Source: Billgrantia montanilacus
Lineage (GTDB): Bacteria > Pseudomonadota > Gammaproteobacteria > Pseudomonadales > Halomonadaceae
DNA: 64,000 bases
Assembly (NCBI RefSeq): GCF_003336675.1
Contig: NZ_QPII01000005.1
Coordinates: 10,776-74,775, forward strand
Direction of reading: 5' to 3'
Part shown: in pieces, positions 55,890 through 63,906 of the stretch
Layout of the letters: each line of letters begins with the position of its first letter
Position numbering within the stretch: position 1 is the stretch's first letter
Translations under genes and position numbers: made by a program
The notes under the pieces: model-generated
Seen by the model: only the letters and a program-made list of their open reading frames with translations
What the model was told of the DNA's origin: nothing
The model's database searches: none

Positions 55890-58286
55890 TCAACACAGCT
55901 CGGGTGGGTAGAACTCTTCCGGCTCAAACGGCGGTGCTTCGATGTAGATGCCGCGTTCGGCAAGGACTCGCCGGGCCGTGGCGTCGTGCTGAATCAGCCG
56001 TTTTGCTGCCGCCTGGGCGGCTCGAGTCTCAAAATCGACGTCATCCATTTCGGCGCGAACCTCTTCACTGCTGCGCCACTCTTCAAAACGCCGGATCTGG
56101 GCCGCCAATACCTCGGCGTCCGGGCTTTCTGGGAAGGGATTGCGGGGCGTCAGGTCGACGCCCGTACAGTTAGTGACACAAGTCCAAGGGGCCGCGGCTT
56201 CGCCGCGTCCCGGGGTGCTCGCCGCTGGGGTGCGGTCTTTTGAACGCACCTCCCAGCTGTACAAGCGGGTGAGGTATTCGGCATCAACCCCGTAACGGCC
56301 CTTCACCACCAACCCCTTGGTCACCTGCACCGGGTCGCCGTAGCGGCCCAGCACGTCGATACCCTGGCGGATCTCGCCGGTGCCGTGGCTGATGCCGTCG
56401 CCGGCCGGGTCCTGGGCCATCAGGCGCCAGGGCTTGACCGGCTGATCCTTGCGCTTGGTGCAGGGGCCGCCCATGAGTCGAAGGAAAATCGCCCACTCGC
56501 CGGCGTTGGCGGCGCGGCGGATGGCATGGAAGCGTTCGGCGGCGGTGGGCTCGGGGCGCGTGCACGCTTCCCACTCCTGCAGCTGGTGCTCTTGCTTCTC
56601 GGTGAGGCGGCGAACTTCACGCCAGACCGTGACCGAGGGAAGGCCCAGAAACTGGAACTGGCGGATGCCCCAGGTGGCGGCCCATGCCTCGATGCGTGGT
56701 GCTACTTCAGTGAGAGAGCGCTCGTAAAGGTCCTTATCGTCTCCCTCGATACCGGTGCGGGTGAACTGCTCGCCATTGATGTTCTTGCTGATGTACTTGG
56801 CCACGTAGCCGGCAGCAGTTCCCTTGTTGTAGTCGATCTCCTCGACATCGAACCGGGCCGTCGTCTTGTTGCCACGACGGTCGTAGAGCTCTTCCGGCGA
56901 TTCGGCTTCGGCATACTCTTGCAACACTTCGGTGACACGGGCCTGGTGCTCGGGGACCATCCAGACGAGCAGGTGCCAATGTGGCGTGCCGTCGTGGTGG
57001 GGCTCGACCACTCGGATGCCGTAGATGGCCAGGCCATCGCGGGCCAACTTGGCGCGTGCCCGGGCCCAAACCTGCTGTAGGTACTGCTGAGCCTCACGCG
57101 GTGTGCTGCCGTCGTATTTACGGTTTCGACGGCAGTGGTATTGGTATCGCTTGCGCTTGGCGTTCCAGTACTTATTGGCATTAACCGGATGGAAGCGGCT
57201 TGGCGCGGTCACGGTGTAGAACACACCGACATGGCCCAGGCGGCGTGCTTCTACCTCGGTATCACGGATGCGCAGCATCAGCTCTGCCCGGCGGTGATCG
57301 GGGTTGGCCAGGCCCAGCTCTGCCAACTCGGCGAGTGTGTAGGTCTGGCCTTCCTGGTTGATTGCCTCGAGGGTTTCGAGCAAGGCGTGGTTCCGGTGCT
57401 TCTGGCTTCGCCGACGCTCGACGGTCATGTCGCTGCAGTAGATACCGGCCTGGGCGTGCACGCGGCGGGCTTCGCGCTGGATCTGCTCGAGGCGGCGGCC
57501 CGACAGGCGGCGCAGCTTGCGGCGCCACCACAGCGAGCAGCTCAGCCGGCCGAGCTGGCTGGCAATGGAACCGGTTCGGGCAGGCGGCTCGATGCCATGC
57601 ACGGCGGCCCGGGAGCGGGCCTTGCGCAGGGCGAGGGCGTCGGCAACGGCGATGCTCATCACCGGGGCGCGCTGCCAGCGGAACACGGCTATCAGCGGGA
57701 TACCGCCCGGGGGCGGGCTCAGCGGATTGCGTGACTTGGCGACTACTTCGGCCAGGTGGCGGGCCTGGGCTGAGGCGGTATCGCCCTTGATGGGCGGCAG
57801 TTCCAGCGGTGGTGGCAGCAGGCCCAGGCGTAGCCGGCGGTTATGCTCGGCAATGCTGCCGATCAGGCGGGCGCGCTCGTTCTCGACGGCGGTGGCGTGG
57901 GCCGTGGCGTAGTCGATCAGGGCCTCGTCGTCCTGGGTGCAGTTGAACCCGCCGATAACCAGGGACCGCTCGACGTAGGCGAGCCATTCGCTGGCGGCCT
58001 GGATGCCCTCGATGGTGGTATTGCCGCGGTTGCGGATGGCGGCCACGGCCTTTTTCAGGTCGGCCGCGATGGGGGCGAAGCGGTTATAGATGCGCTGGGG
58101 ATCGACCAGGCCTTCGGCGTTTCGCTTCAGCCAGCGGTTGCCGGCGGCATTGCCGTAGCGCTTGGCGACGTGCACGAAGCCGGCGGCGAGATCCTCGGCC
58201 CAGACGGTGACGCCATCGAAAAACGCCTGACGCCAGCGGTGGCATTCAGGTGTGCCGAACTGCAGGGATACCGAGAGCCTCGTCAT
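55890..58286 (-). CDS. Phage replication endonuclease (P2 gene A-like, HUH superfamily)
   Basis: A 798-residue rolling-circle initiator. The HUH metal motif is HWH at 436-438 (HHDGTPHWHLLVW), and the two catalytic Tyr are Tyr494 and Tyr498 (GYVAKYISK), spaced Y-x3-Y as in P2 gpA. The N-terminal part (about 1-260) is the family helper region. It nicks the element's origin and initiates single-stranded displacement replication. The ATG overlaps the preceding gene's TGA by 1 nt. Confidence 0.94.
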   Translation of the reverse strand: MTRLSVSLQFGTPECHRWRQAFFDGVTVWAEDLAAGFVHVAKRYGNAAGNRWLKRNAEGLVDPQRIYNRFAPIAADLKKAVAAIRNRGNTTIEGIQAASEWLAYVERSLVIGGFNCTQDDEALIDYATAHATAVENERARLIGSIAEHNRRLRLGLLPPPLELPPIKGDTASAQARHLAEVVAKSRNPLSPPPGGIPLIAVFRWQRAPVMSIAVADALALRKARSRAAVHGIEPPARTGSIASQLGRLSCSLWWRRKLRRLSGRRLEQIQREARRVHAQAGIYCSDMTVERRRSQKHRNHALLETLEAINQEGQTYTLAELAELGLANPDHRRAELMLRIRDTEVEARRLGHVGVFYTVTAPSRFHPVNANKYWNAKRKRYQYHCRRNRKYDGSTPREAQQYLQQVWARARAKLARDGLAIYGIRVVEPHHDGTPHWHLLVWMVPEHQARVTEVLQEYAEAESPEELYDRRGNKTTARFDVEEIDYNKGTAAGYVAKYISKNINGEQFTRTGIEGDDKDLYERSLTEVAPRIEAWAATWGIRQFQFLGLPSVTVWREVRRLTEKQEHQLQEWEACTRPEPTAAERFHAIRRAANAGEWAIFLRLMGGPCTKRKDQPVKPWRLMAQDPAGDGISHGTGEIRQGIDVLGRYGDPVQVTKGLVVKGRYGVDAEYLTRLYSWEVRSKDRTPAASTPGRGEAAAPWTCVTNCTGVDLTPRNPFPESPDAEVLAAQIRRFEEWRSSEEVRAEMDDVDFETRAAQAAAKRLIQHDATARRVLAERGIYIEAPPFEPEEFYPPELC

Positions 58287-58495
58287 CAGAGCGTTCCTGG
58301 GGCCGTGGCTTGCTGCTCGGGGGCGTCCTGCAGGATGCCCTCGATCTGAAGCAGCACCATGCCCAGCTTGTGGGCTTCGTCTTCCAGCAGCTGGGCGTAT
58401 TCGGTCTTGCCGTCATGCCTCATCTTCGCGGCCAGCTCGTCCAGCTCGATGCGACCTTCCCAGAGCGCGTTCATCGTTTTCTGTTGGGTAACCAT
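58286..58495 (-). CDS. Small acidic phage protein
   Basis: A 69-residue helical protein (MNALWEGRIELDELAAKMRHD). Start at 58495 overlaps the stop of the upstream gene (TAATG), and its stop overlaps the replicase start, so it is firmly embedded in the operon. An apparent longer frame upstream is a shadow. Function unknown. Confidence 0.7.
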   Translation of the reverse strand: MVTQQKTMNALWEGRIELDELAAKMRHDGKTEYAQLLEDEAHKLGMVLLQIEGILQDAPEQQATAPGTL

Positions 58496-58911
58496 TACGC
58501 GACCCCTCTTTCGATCAGGCCGAGCCAGTGCAGGGCGGCCTTGGTGTTGCCCTCGGCGATGGCCTGGCGGGCGTGGGCGGCGAGTTCGCGGCTTGGGTGG
58601 GGCTTGTCGCCTTCCAGGCGGTCGCGAAGGCGGGCGGCGTATTGGCTCATGCGGTGCACGGCGGCGCGGATGCTGTCGCGGTTGAACTTGGGCATCTGCT
58701 CCAGGGCGGTGAGGCATTCACGCGGGTCGATCTTGGCGCTGGCGAGCAGGGCCTTACGCTCGCCGGTGGCCAGTTCTGACCAGAGGGCCGCCAGGTCGCG
58801 GTCTGCACAGCGGTCGTGCAGCTCGGCGCGGAGGGCGCCCCAGTCGCCGCGGTCGGGTTGGACGGCGGGCGGCTGGTGAGTTGTCGGCAGTTGATGGACT
58901 TGGGCTGACAT
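58495..58911 (-). CDS. Hypothetical phage protein, helical
   Basis: A 138-residue soluble protein with AGGGGG before the ATG at 58911. An N-terminal flexible part (QLPTTHQPPAVQPD) precedes helices rich in Ala, Leu and Arg. No family is recognised. It is coupled to the next gene by a 1-nt overlap. Confidence 0.65.
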   Translation of the reverse strand: MSAQVHQLPTTHQPPAVQPDRGDWGALRAELHDRCADRDLAALWSELATGERKALLASAKIDPRECLTALEQMPKFNRDSIRAAVHRMSQYAARLRDRLEGDKPHPSRELAAHARQAIAEGNTKAALHWLGLIERGVA

Positions 58912-58959
58912 GGGCACCCCCTGGCGTGGCTGTTGGGTTGTGGCGAGTGGTACGGCGGT

Positions 58960-59358
58960 TCAGTGCTCGAGGACGACGGGGCGACGTGTCTCGCGGTCGA
59001 CGACGACGGCGCGACCTTCGGTACGGGCCTGCTCGAGCAGGCGCACCAGATCGGTGACGGTGAACACGGCGGGGCGGCCGCCCTCGGTGCGCAGTACCAC
59101 GACGCTGGAGGTCGAGGCGTTGATGTCGATACGGGCCACCTGGTTGGTGCTCTCGATATCGGCATAGGCCTGAATGGCGGCCAGCTCGGCGGCGGCCTCG
59201 GGCATGTCGTGATTGACGACGAGGAACTCGATGCAGTTGGCCAGGGCGTTGACGCGGTTCTCCCAGCGGTCGCGGAATAGCTGGGCGGTGGCCAGGTTGT
59301 AGGCGTCGAGCTGGGGGGCGTGGGCGCTGCGGTTACGCAGTTGAGTGACGATTCCCAT
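58960..59358 (-). CDS. Hypothetical phage protein
   Basis: A 132-residue protein. Helical N-terminal half (LFRDRWENRVNALANCIEFL), then a beta-rich part (SSVVVLRTEGGRPAVFTVTDLVRLLEQ). CAGGAG lies before the ATG. Family not recognised. It is separated from the neighbours by short gaps and co-oriented with the early operon. Confidence 0.65.
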   Translation of the reverse strand: MGIVTQLRNRSAHAPQLDAYNLATAQLFRDRWENRVNALANCIEFLVVNHDMPEAAAELAAIQAYADIESTNQVARIDINASTSSVVVLRTEGGRPAVFTVTDLVRLLEQARTEGRAVVVDRETRRPVVLEH

Positions 59359-59382
59359 GGTGGTGGTTCTCCTGATGTTGGG

Positions 59383-59628
59383 TTAGCTGTGCTGGGCGGT
59401 GAGTTGCTCGAGTAGCACGCGGCGGCTGGCAGGCTCGATGGGGATACGAACGGCGGCGTTGGGCTTACGGCTGGGCGCCGTGGTGGTGGCGAACTCGATA
59501 TGCAGCTTCCCGGCCCAGCCACAGTCGGGATTGATGCACTGGGCATAGACTTCGTAGAACACCGGCGCCGGGCGCTTGCTGGTACGGGTAATGGCGCGAT
59601 CGGCGCAGTGTGGGCAGCTGATTTTCAC
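59383..59628 (-). CDS. Ogr/Delta-like phage zinc-finger transcription activator
   Basis: An 81-residue protein starting at a GTG that overlaps the upstream stop (GTGA). The pattern CPHC ... YEVYAQCINPDCGWAG is the zinc finger of Ogr/Delta activators, which switch on late genes of P2-like phages. Its presence argues for P2-type late promoters, here or on a helper phage. Confidence 0.85.
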   Translation of the reverse strand: MKISCPHCADRAITRTSKRPAPVFYEVYAQCINPDCGWAGKLHIEFATTTAPSRKPNAAVRIPIEPASRRVLLEQLTAQHS

Positions 59629-59822
59629 CGGCCTCTGCCTCCTGAATTGTTGATGGTGTAAAGCGCTCGGCCTCGGCCGGTGAGCCCCGCGGCGCCCTTG
59701 CGCAGGCGGCGGCGGAGTAACCACTCGGCGGCCTGTTCACGGCTCTCCAAGCCTTGCTGCTGGCAGATCTCGTCGAGCTTGGCTGTCGTGTGCTCATCGA
59801 GTTCGAGGGATTGCTCCGGCAT
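59625..59822 (-). CDS. Small DNA-binding-like protein
   Basis: A 65-residue basic protein (LDEHTTAKLDEICQQQGLESREQAAEWLL) reading like a ribbon-helix-helix segment with a basic tail. It overlaps the Ogr-like gene by 4 nt. Function unknown. Confidence 0.6.
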   Translation of the reverse strand: MPEQSLELDEHTTAKLDEICQQQGLESREQAAEWLLRRRLRKGAAGLTGRGRALYTINNSGGRGR

Positions 59823-59871
59823 GGGGGGCCTCGTTTTGCACGGTGGAAAGACGGTGTATGTACGGCTTCTT

Positions 59872-60078
59872 TCAGGAGTCCCGAGCGGGCATCGTGGAAA
59901 CCGAGGCCACCGGATCGAGGCCCAGCGTTTCCTGGGCTTCCTTCATCATCATCTGGCGCATGACCTCGGCCTTTGAGACGCCCAGGTAGTTGGCCAGCGC
60001 GGTGATGATGGCGTCCTCGTACTCGTCCAGATAAACGGTGGCCTTGTTAGTGCGAACACGTTTGGGGTCCTGGTACAT
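59872..60078 (-). CDS. Ribbon-helix-helix-like protein
   Basis: A 68-residue protein: NKATVYLDEYEDAIITALANYLGVSKAEVMRQMM fits a beta strand plus two helices of Arc/MetJ type. AAGGAC precedes the ATG. Likely a DNA-binding regulator; target unknown. Confidence 0.7.
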   Translation of the reverse strand: MYQDPKRVRTNKATVYLDEYEDAIITALANYLGVSKAEVMRQMMMKEAQETLGLDPVASVSTMPARDS

Positions 60079-60112
60079 GGCAAATGTCCTTCAGCAGTGG
60101 TCAGGCAACGGT

Positions 60113-60328
60113 TCAGCTAGCAGCCAGGGTGTCGTCTTCGTACCCCTGGATACCGCGAAGCATGAGCATGCGCAGGGTGGCCGAGAGGCTACGCATCTCG
60201 GTCTGGGCGATGGCTTCAAGTTGCTTGCGTTCCTGGGGGGTGATCTGGGTCATCACCTGTTTGCTGCAGCCGTTGGGGCTGCGCGAATAAGTGGTGCCAG
60301 GGTTACGAATGGTTTCCATGGTGCTCAT
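60113..60328 (-). CDS. Arc-like ribbon-helix-helix protein
   Basis: A 71-residue protein (KQVMTQITPQERKQLEAIAQTEMRSLSATLRMLMLRGI) with the RHH order strand-helix-helix. AAGGAAG precedes the ATG. Second RHH-like gene in a row, possibly a duplication or a heteromeric pair. Confidence 0.7.
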   Translation of the reverse strand: MSTMETIRNPGTTYSRSPNGCSKQVMTQITPQERKQLEAIAQTEMRSLSATLRMLMLRGIQGYEDDTLAAS

Positions 60329-60384
60329 GGGTTAGGCTTCCTTTGTGGAGTTCTAAGCATCAAAAAAGAGCAAGGAGTTCAGGG

Positions 60385-60591
60385 ATGTCTGAGTCGAAAA
60401 CGCATGATCCGGTTAATCTTCCTGATCACGCGGCACACGAGGCTGTGTTGGAGCTGTGCCGCGCCGGGGCCTTCGGCTTCGGCCCCGAGGCGCAGGCTAT
60501 GGGTGCAGCCGACGGCGAAGCGCTGGGCAAGTCGGTCAGTGCGGCGCATCAGGCGATTGCCGATTACTATCGAACTCTGCGGCAGCGCTGA
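60385..60591 (+). CDS. Small phage-type hypothetical protein
   Basis: A 68-residue acidic protein (MSESKTHDPVNLP ... AHQAIADYYRTLRQR) with AAGGAG before its ATG. It is on the plus strand inside a minus-strand region and overlaps the next gene's end by 56 bp. No family recognised. Confidence 0.5.
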   Translation: MSESKTHDPVNLPDHAAHEAVLELCRAGAFGFGPEAQAMGAADGEALGKSVSAAHQAIADYYRTLRQR

Positions 60592-60781
60592 GCACGAACA
60601 GGCCATCGCGCAGAGCAGTGGCGATCTCGACGGCACGCTGCTGAAGTGCTTCGCCGCTGATGCCCTGTTTGGCCAGGTCGGTCATGGACTCGACCAGGGC
60701 CTGACGAGCCATCAGGTGATCGCGAGGATCGAGGACGTTTGCGCTATAAGGACCTGTTTGTGTCGGTTTGGGCTGATTCAT
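60536..60781 (-). CDS. Small phage-type hypothetical protein
   Basis: An 81-residue protein (DPRDHLMARQALVESMTDLAKQG) with AGGGAT before the ATG. Co-oriented with the early operon; overlaps the end of the plus-strand gene. Function unknown. Confidence 0.55.
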   Translation of the reverse strand: MNQPKPTQTGPYSANVLDPRDHLMARQALVESMTDLAKQGISGEALQQRAVEIATALRDGLFVLSAAAEFDSNRQSPDAPH

Positions 60782-60812
60782 GTGGCGATCCCTTAACGTA
60801 TGAGGTGCCTAG

Positions 60813-61058
60813 ATGGCTGATAAAGAAGACTTCGCGGTGCCAGTGCTGGTGGATGTGCCATTCACGCTGGAGTACGACGAAGCGACCGGCCTGGCTCACC
60901 TGACGGGCCCGATGATTGAGCAGCAGGGCGTGCCAATAGGGTTTCGGGTGACCTTGACGCCGGCAGCACAACTAAAGCTTCGGGAAGCGCTTGAGCATGT
61001 GGAGCGCGAAGCCGCCATGCCGCCATCAGCTCATCGAAGAGCGGATCGCCTGCAGTGA
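60813..61058 (+). CDS. Small phage-type hypothetical protein, opposite an overlapping frame
   Basis: An 81-residue protein (FAVPVLVDVPFTLEYDEATG) with GAGGTG before the ATG. Its last three quarters are overlapped on the other strand by the frame starting at 61098. One of the two is probably the real gene, or both are used. Confidence 0.45.
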   Translation: MADKEDFAVPVLVDVPFTLEYDEATGLAHLTGPMIEQQGVPIGFRVTLTPAAQLKLREALEHVEREAAMPPSAHRRADRLQ

Positions 61059-61098
61059 CGGCAAAGCACGGTGTTTGCTGAAGGCTGGGCCTGGTCAT
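60862..61098 (-). CDS. Possible first gene of the divergent early operon
   Basis: A 78-residue frame (MTRPSLQQTPCFAVTAG ... DELMAAWRLRAP) with a strong AAGGAG six bases before its ATG and directly next to the repressor's operators, in the position of a cro-like gene. No HTH is visible, and the C-terminal half overlaps a plus-strand frame. Confidence 0.4.
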   Translation of the reverse strand: MTRPSLQQTPCFAVTAGDPLFDELMAAWRLRAPHAQALPEALVVLPASRSPETLLARPAAQSSGPSGEPGRSLRRTPA

Positions 61099-61117
61099 GG
61101 TTGGCTCCTTCGTTTCC

Positions 61118-61168
61118 TTGTGCACGTTTGTGCATTTGTGGGTAAACATAATGCGCAAACGTGCGCAT
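61118..61168. promoter_or_regulatory. Pair of CI-type operators between divergent promoters
   Basis: Site 1 (61118-61135, minus sense ATGCACAAACGTGCACAA) and site 2 (61151-61168, ATGCGCAAACGTGCGCAT) match at 15 of 18 positions in inverted orientation. Centres are 33 bp apart, about three helical turns. Each is near-palindromic. They precede the CI-like repressor. Confidence 0.75.
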
Positions 61169-61190
61169 GTCAAAGGCTTGAGGTATTGAA

Positions 61191-61877
61191 GTGCGCTCAT
61201 GTGACCGTTTAAAAGCAGAGAGACTAAGACTTTCTCTTTCTCAAGAAGAGCTTGCGAAGCTTGGGCGTGTGTCCAGACGTGCACAGGCCAGCTATGAAAG
61301 TGGTGAAAGAAGCCCCAGAGGGGAATATCTTGAGTCCATTGCTCTGGGAGGCGTGGACGTGGGCTACGTGCTGACCGGCCAACATAGTGCCGAGCCGAGC
61401 GTTTCCGCCCAGCGCGTTGCCGATGGCGCGCCAGTGGCAGCGACCTACGGCCCTGGGCCGGGGCTTGCCGAGGTCAAGCTCTACGATGTGGAGGGTGCGG
61501 CGGGCGCGGGCCGGTCCCTCGAGGGCGAGAGGGTCGAGGGCGTGATCCATTTCCCGGAGGCGGAGCTGGCCGCCCTGGGCGTATCTGCCGAGCGGGTAGC
61601 CGGCGTGAAGGTGCGCGGCGATTCGATGGAAAGCACCTTGGCCGATGGCGATTGGGTGCTGGTCGACCTAGGCAGCCGCGATATCCGGCAGGAAGGGGTA
61701 TTTCTGCTGACCGTGAGCGGCGAGCGACGCATCAAGCGGGTGCAGCGCCTGGCCGGTGGCGCGCTGTTCCTGATCAGTGATAACGAGCACTACCAGCCCG
61801 AGATGATCACGCCGCAGCAGATGGGGGAGGTGGAGATTCTGGGGCGGTGTGAGGTGCGGATTGGCAGGATTTCGTAG
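61191..61877 (+). CDS. CI-like phage repressor, S24 peptidase family
   Basis: A 228-residue repressor. N-terminal HTH (about 5-60, LSLSQEELAKLGRVSRRAQASYESGER), a linker with an AG-type cleavage area (EGAAGAGRS), and an S24 domain with catalytic Ser145 (RGDSMEST) and Lys182 (RRIKRVQ). It keeps the element quiescent and is inactivated by RecA-stimulated self-cleavage after DNA damage. It starts with a GTG and lies beside two matching operators. Confidence 0.92.
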   Translation: MRSCDRLKAERLRLSLSQEELAKLGRVSRRAQASYESGERSPRGEYLESIALGGVDVGYVLTGQHSAEPSVSAQRVADGAPVAATYGPGPGLAEVKLYDVEGAAGAGRSLEGERVEGVIHFPEAELAALGVSAERVAGVKVRGDSMESTLADGDWVLVDLGSRDIRQEGVFLLTVSGERRIKRVQRLAGGALFLISDNEHYQPEMITPQQMGEVEILGRCEVRIGRIS

Positions 61878-61961
61878 CAGATTACTGTACCGGTGACAAC
61901 CATTAAACGCAATTTAAGAAAAAGAACGCAGACAGTTTTATTTGTTCTGGGGCTCTGTTGA

Positions 61962-63110
61962 ATGATCGATTTTATTGTTGCTTTAATTCCATTGATCGTT
62001 GCCATTATCACGGTAATTTTTCTTAGTCGTCAAATTTGGCTTTACTTATTAAAGGACGTTATATCAGAAAAAATCACTGAGATACAGGCTACTAAAAAAC
62101 GTGTAAGAAGCTTGGCTTCATCAAGCTTAATTGATTTTAAAGATGAGATTGATAAGAGCGGGTTGGAGCTAGTTCAGCAGGCTGACTTGGATGCTGTAAA
62201 ATCCAGTTTTTCAGAGATATATGATGTATCGCTACATTCTTCCAAGCCGCTTGCAACAGTAGCATTTCTTGCTAGGTTTACTTTTTCCAATATTCATTTT
62301 GAAGATATAGAAACGTTTGATAATATGACGGAAGAAGGTGGTAGCTGGTCATTAGGATTGTTGCGAAGGGATTACTACAAAAAAGCCGCTTCTGCTTTGG
62401 CTTTGATAGAATCAAAGGCAATCCGCTCGATTGAAATGCCTAAAGGCATATCTGTATCAAACTCCATTTATCTTCCCTCTAGATTTCAAAAATTTTTTTC
62501 TGGTGAAGGGGTTAAGTATATCAAGGGGATGGAGCAAGGGGCTGAAATACGCACAGCGGACGTGAATATTGCAGAGTTTTTCTTCCATGTTGTTGGATAT
62601 TCTTCATCTGAGATTGAAACTATTTTTTCGTGCAGATTTTTCCAGATCATGAGAGAGAATTGGCTGTTCATACCTTACCTGGTTGAAAATCAAGTCTACT
62701 GCCCTTTAGAGTTTGAGTTTCCCAGTTCGAGTAATGTTTCTAGAAAAGTACATTTGGTCGCGTTGGGTTTCCACAGAGCCCTTATTGGAGAGGGGTGTTA
62801 TATAAAAATTGTTTTCTGTAATTTGAGTTTAAACATGAGGTTCTTTCAAGGCATCAATGAAGAGGTTGTAAAAGGCCGGCTGGAAGAGGTTCTTGGCTCT
62901 AAGCCAAATAAGGTTGCATTTCATAATCGGCTTGAGGCTTTTGAAGTTGAGTACGATGCTTCTGTGCTGACGAATTTGTATTATCAAAATAGGTATAAAA
63001 TGGTGAGCAGCTATCTTGTAAGTGATAATAATCTCTCTTTTGCTAAGCGTTTGAAGGTTTTTTCAGGGTTGTTGGTTAGGAAAAAGGCGAAAGACAAAGA
63101 CTTGCCTTGA
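61962..63110 (+). CDS. AT-rich membrane-anchored protein of unknown function (phage cargo)
   Basis: A 382-residue protein. An N-terminal membrane helix (about residues 3-30, IDFIVALIPLIVAIITVIFL) is followed by a coiled stretch (EKITEIQATKKRVRS) and a long soluble domain with no recognised motif (for example SSEIETIFSCRFFQIMREN and YIKIVFCNLSLNMRFFQ). The gene is much richer in A and T than all its neighbours and uses different codons, a sign of recent acquisition. Placed directly behind the repressor like lysogenic-conversion genes, it may give phage exclusion or defence; this is inference from position only. Confidence 0.75.
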   Translation: MIDFIVALIPLIVAIITVIFLSRQIWLYLLKDVISEKITEIQATKKRVRSLASSSLIDFKDEIDKSGLELVQQADLDAVKSSFSEIYDVSLHSSKPLATVAFLARFTFSNIHFEDIETFDNMTEEGGSWSLGLLRRDYYKKAASALALIESKAIRSIEMPKGISVSNSIYLPSRFQKFFSGEGVKYIKGMEQGAEIRTADVNIAEFFFHVVGYSSSEIETIFSCRFFQIMRENWLFIPYLVENQVYCPLEFEFPSSSNVSRKVHLVALGFHRALIGEGCYIKIVFCNLSLNMRFFQGINEEVVKGRLEEVLGSKPNKVAFHNRLEAFEVEYDASVLTNLYYQNRYKMVSSYLVSDNNLSFAKRLKVFSGLLVRKKAKDKDLP

Positions 63111-63169
63111 TTAGTTAGACTGATAGTTTGCTTCTTGGATGATTAGTAATCCTTAATTGAGTTCATGTT

Positions 63170-63826
63170 ATGTGCGGCCGCTTCGCTTCTTTCAACGCCT
63201 ACCCCAAGCTAGCCCGGCGGGTAGGCGTTGTAGTGGCCGAGGAAGGGCCACCCCCTCGCTACAACATCCCGCCGGGCACTTGGATCACCGGGTTTCGGCA
63301 GGTCGCTCATGATGCGCCACCCGAGCAGCTCGAGCTGTGGTGGGGCTACCGGCCGAAGTGGGCCAAGGGCAAAGCCGCACAGCCGATCAATGCCCGGGCC
63401 GAGACGGTGGCCACCAGCGGCTATTTCAAGCACGCCTTCGCGCGACAGCGCTGCCTTATTCCTGCCGATGGCTGGTTCGAGTGGTTGGCCACCGATACCG
63501 GCAAGCAACCGCACTATATTACCCGCACCGACCGCGAGCCGATGGCTTTCGCAGGGATCTACGCCGAGCGCGAGGATGGCAGCCTGGGCTGCGCGATACT
63601 GACCGAGCCGGCCCGCGGCAGCGCTGTCGAGGTTCATGACCGCATGCCGCTGATCCTGGACGACGCCAGCCTTGAGCCGTGGCTCGATCCTGACCTTACG
63701 GACCGCGAGACGATCCGCCAGGTAGTGAGTCACCTGGACGCGGGGCTGATTGAGCATTGGCCGGTGGGCCGCGCGGTGAACCGGCCTGGGAATGAGGATG
63801 ATGCAGGGTTGATCAATTCAGCATAG
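63170..63826 (+). CDS. SRAP/HMCES-family protein (YedK-like, SOS-associated)
   Basis: A 218-residue protein starting MCGRFASF; Cys2, exposed after Met removal, forms the thiazolidine crosslink to abasic sites in single-stranded DNA. The conserved NARAETV, CLIPADGWFEW and VHDRMPLIL motifs (Asn, Glu, His) are present. It protects abasic sites in ssDNA during replication. Here it is within the element, next to the AT-rich cargo gene, in normal high-GC composition. Such proteins suit an element that replicates through single strands. Confidence 0.93.
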   Translation: MCGRFASFNAYPKLARRVGVVVAEEGPPPRYNIPPGTWITGFRQVAHDAPPEQLELWWGYRPKWAKGKAAQPINARAETVATSGYFKHAFARQRCLIPADGWFEWLATDTGKQPHYITRTDREPMAFAGIYAEREDGSLGCAILTEPARGSAVEVHDRMPLILDDASLEPWLDPDLTDRETIRQVVSHLDAGLIEHWPVGRAVNRPGNEDDAGLINSA

Positions 63827-63906
63827 CATCCAGCTTAATGTTTATTCGCCATCGCCGATATAGATCAAGCATTCACACGGAATGCTTACTGACCAAGGAG
63901 AAAGCA

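Noticed and set aside
61881..61900. CTGTACCGG stretch after the CI gene considered as a LexA box
   Set aside because: The second half-site does not match, and the spacing is wrong.
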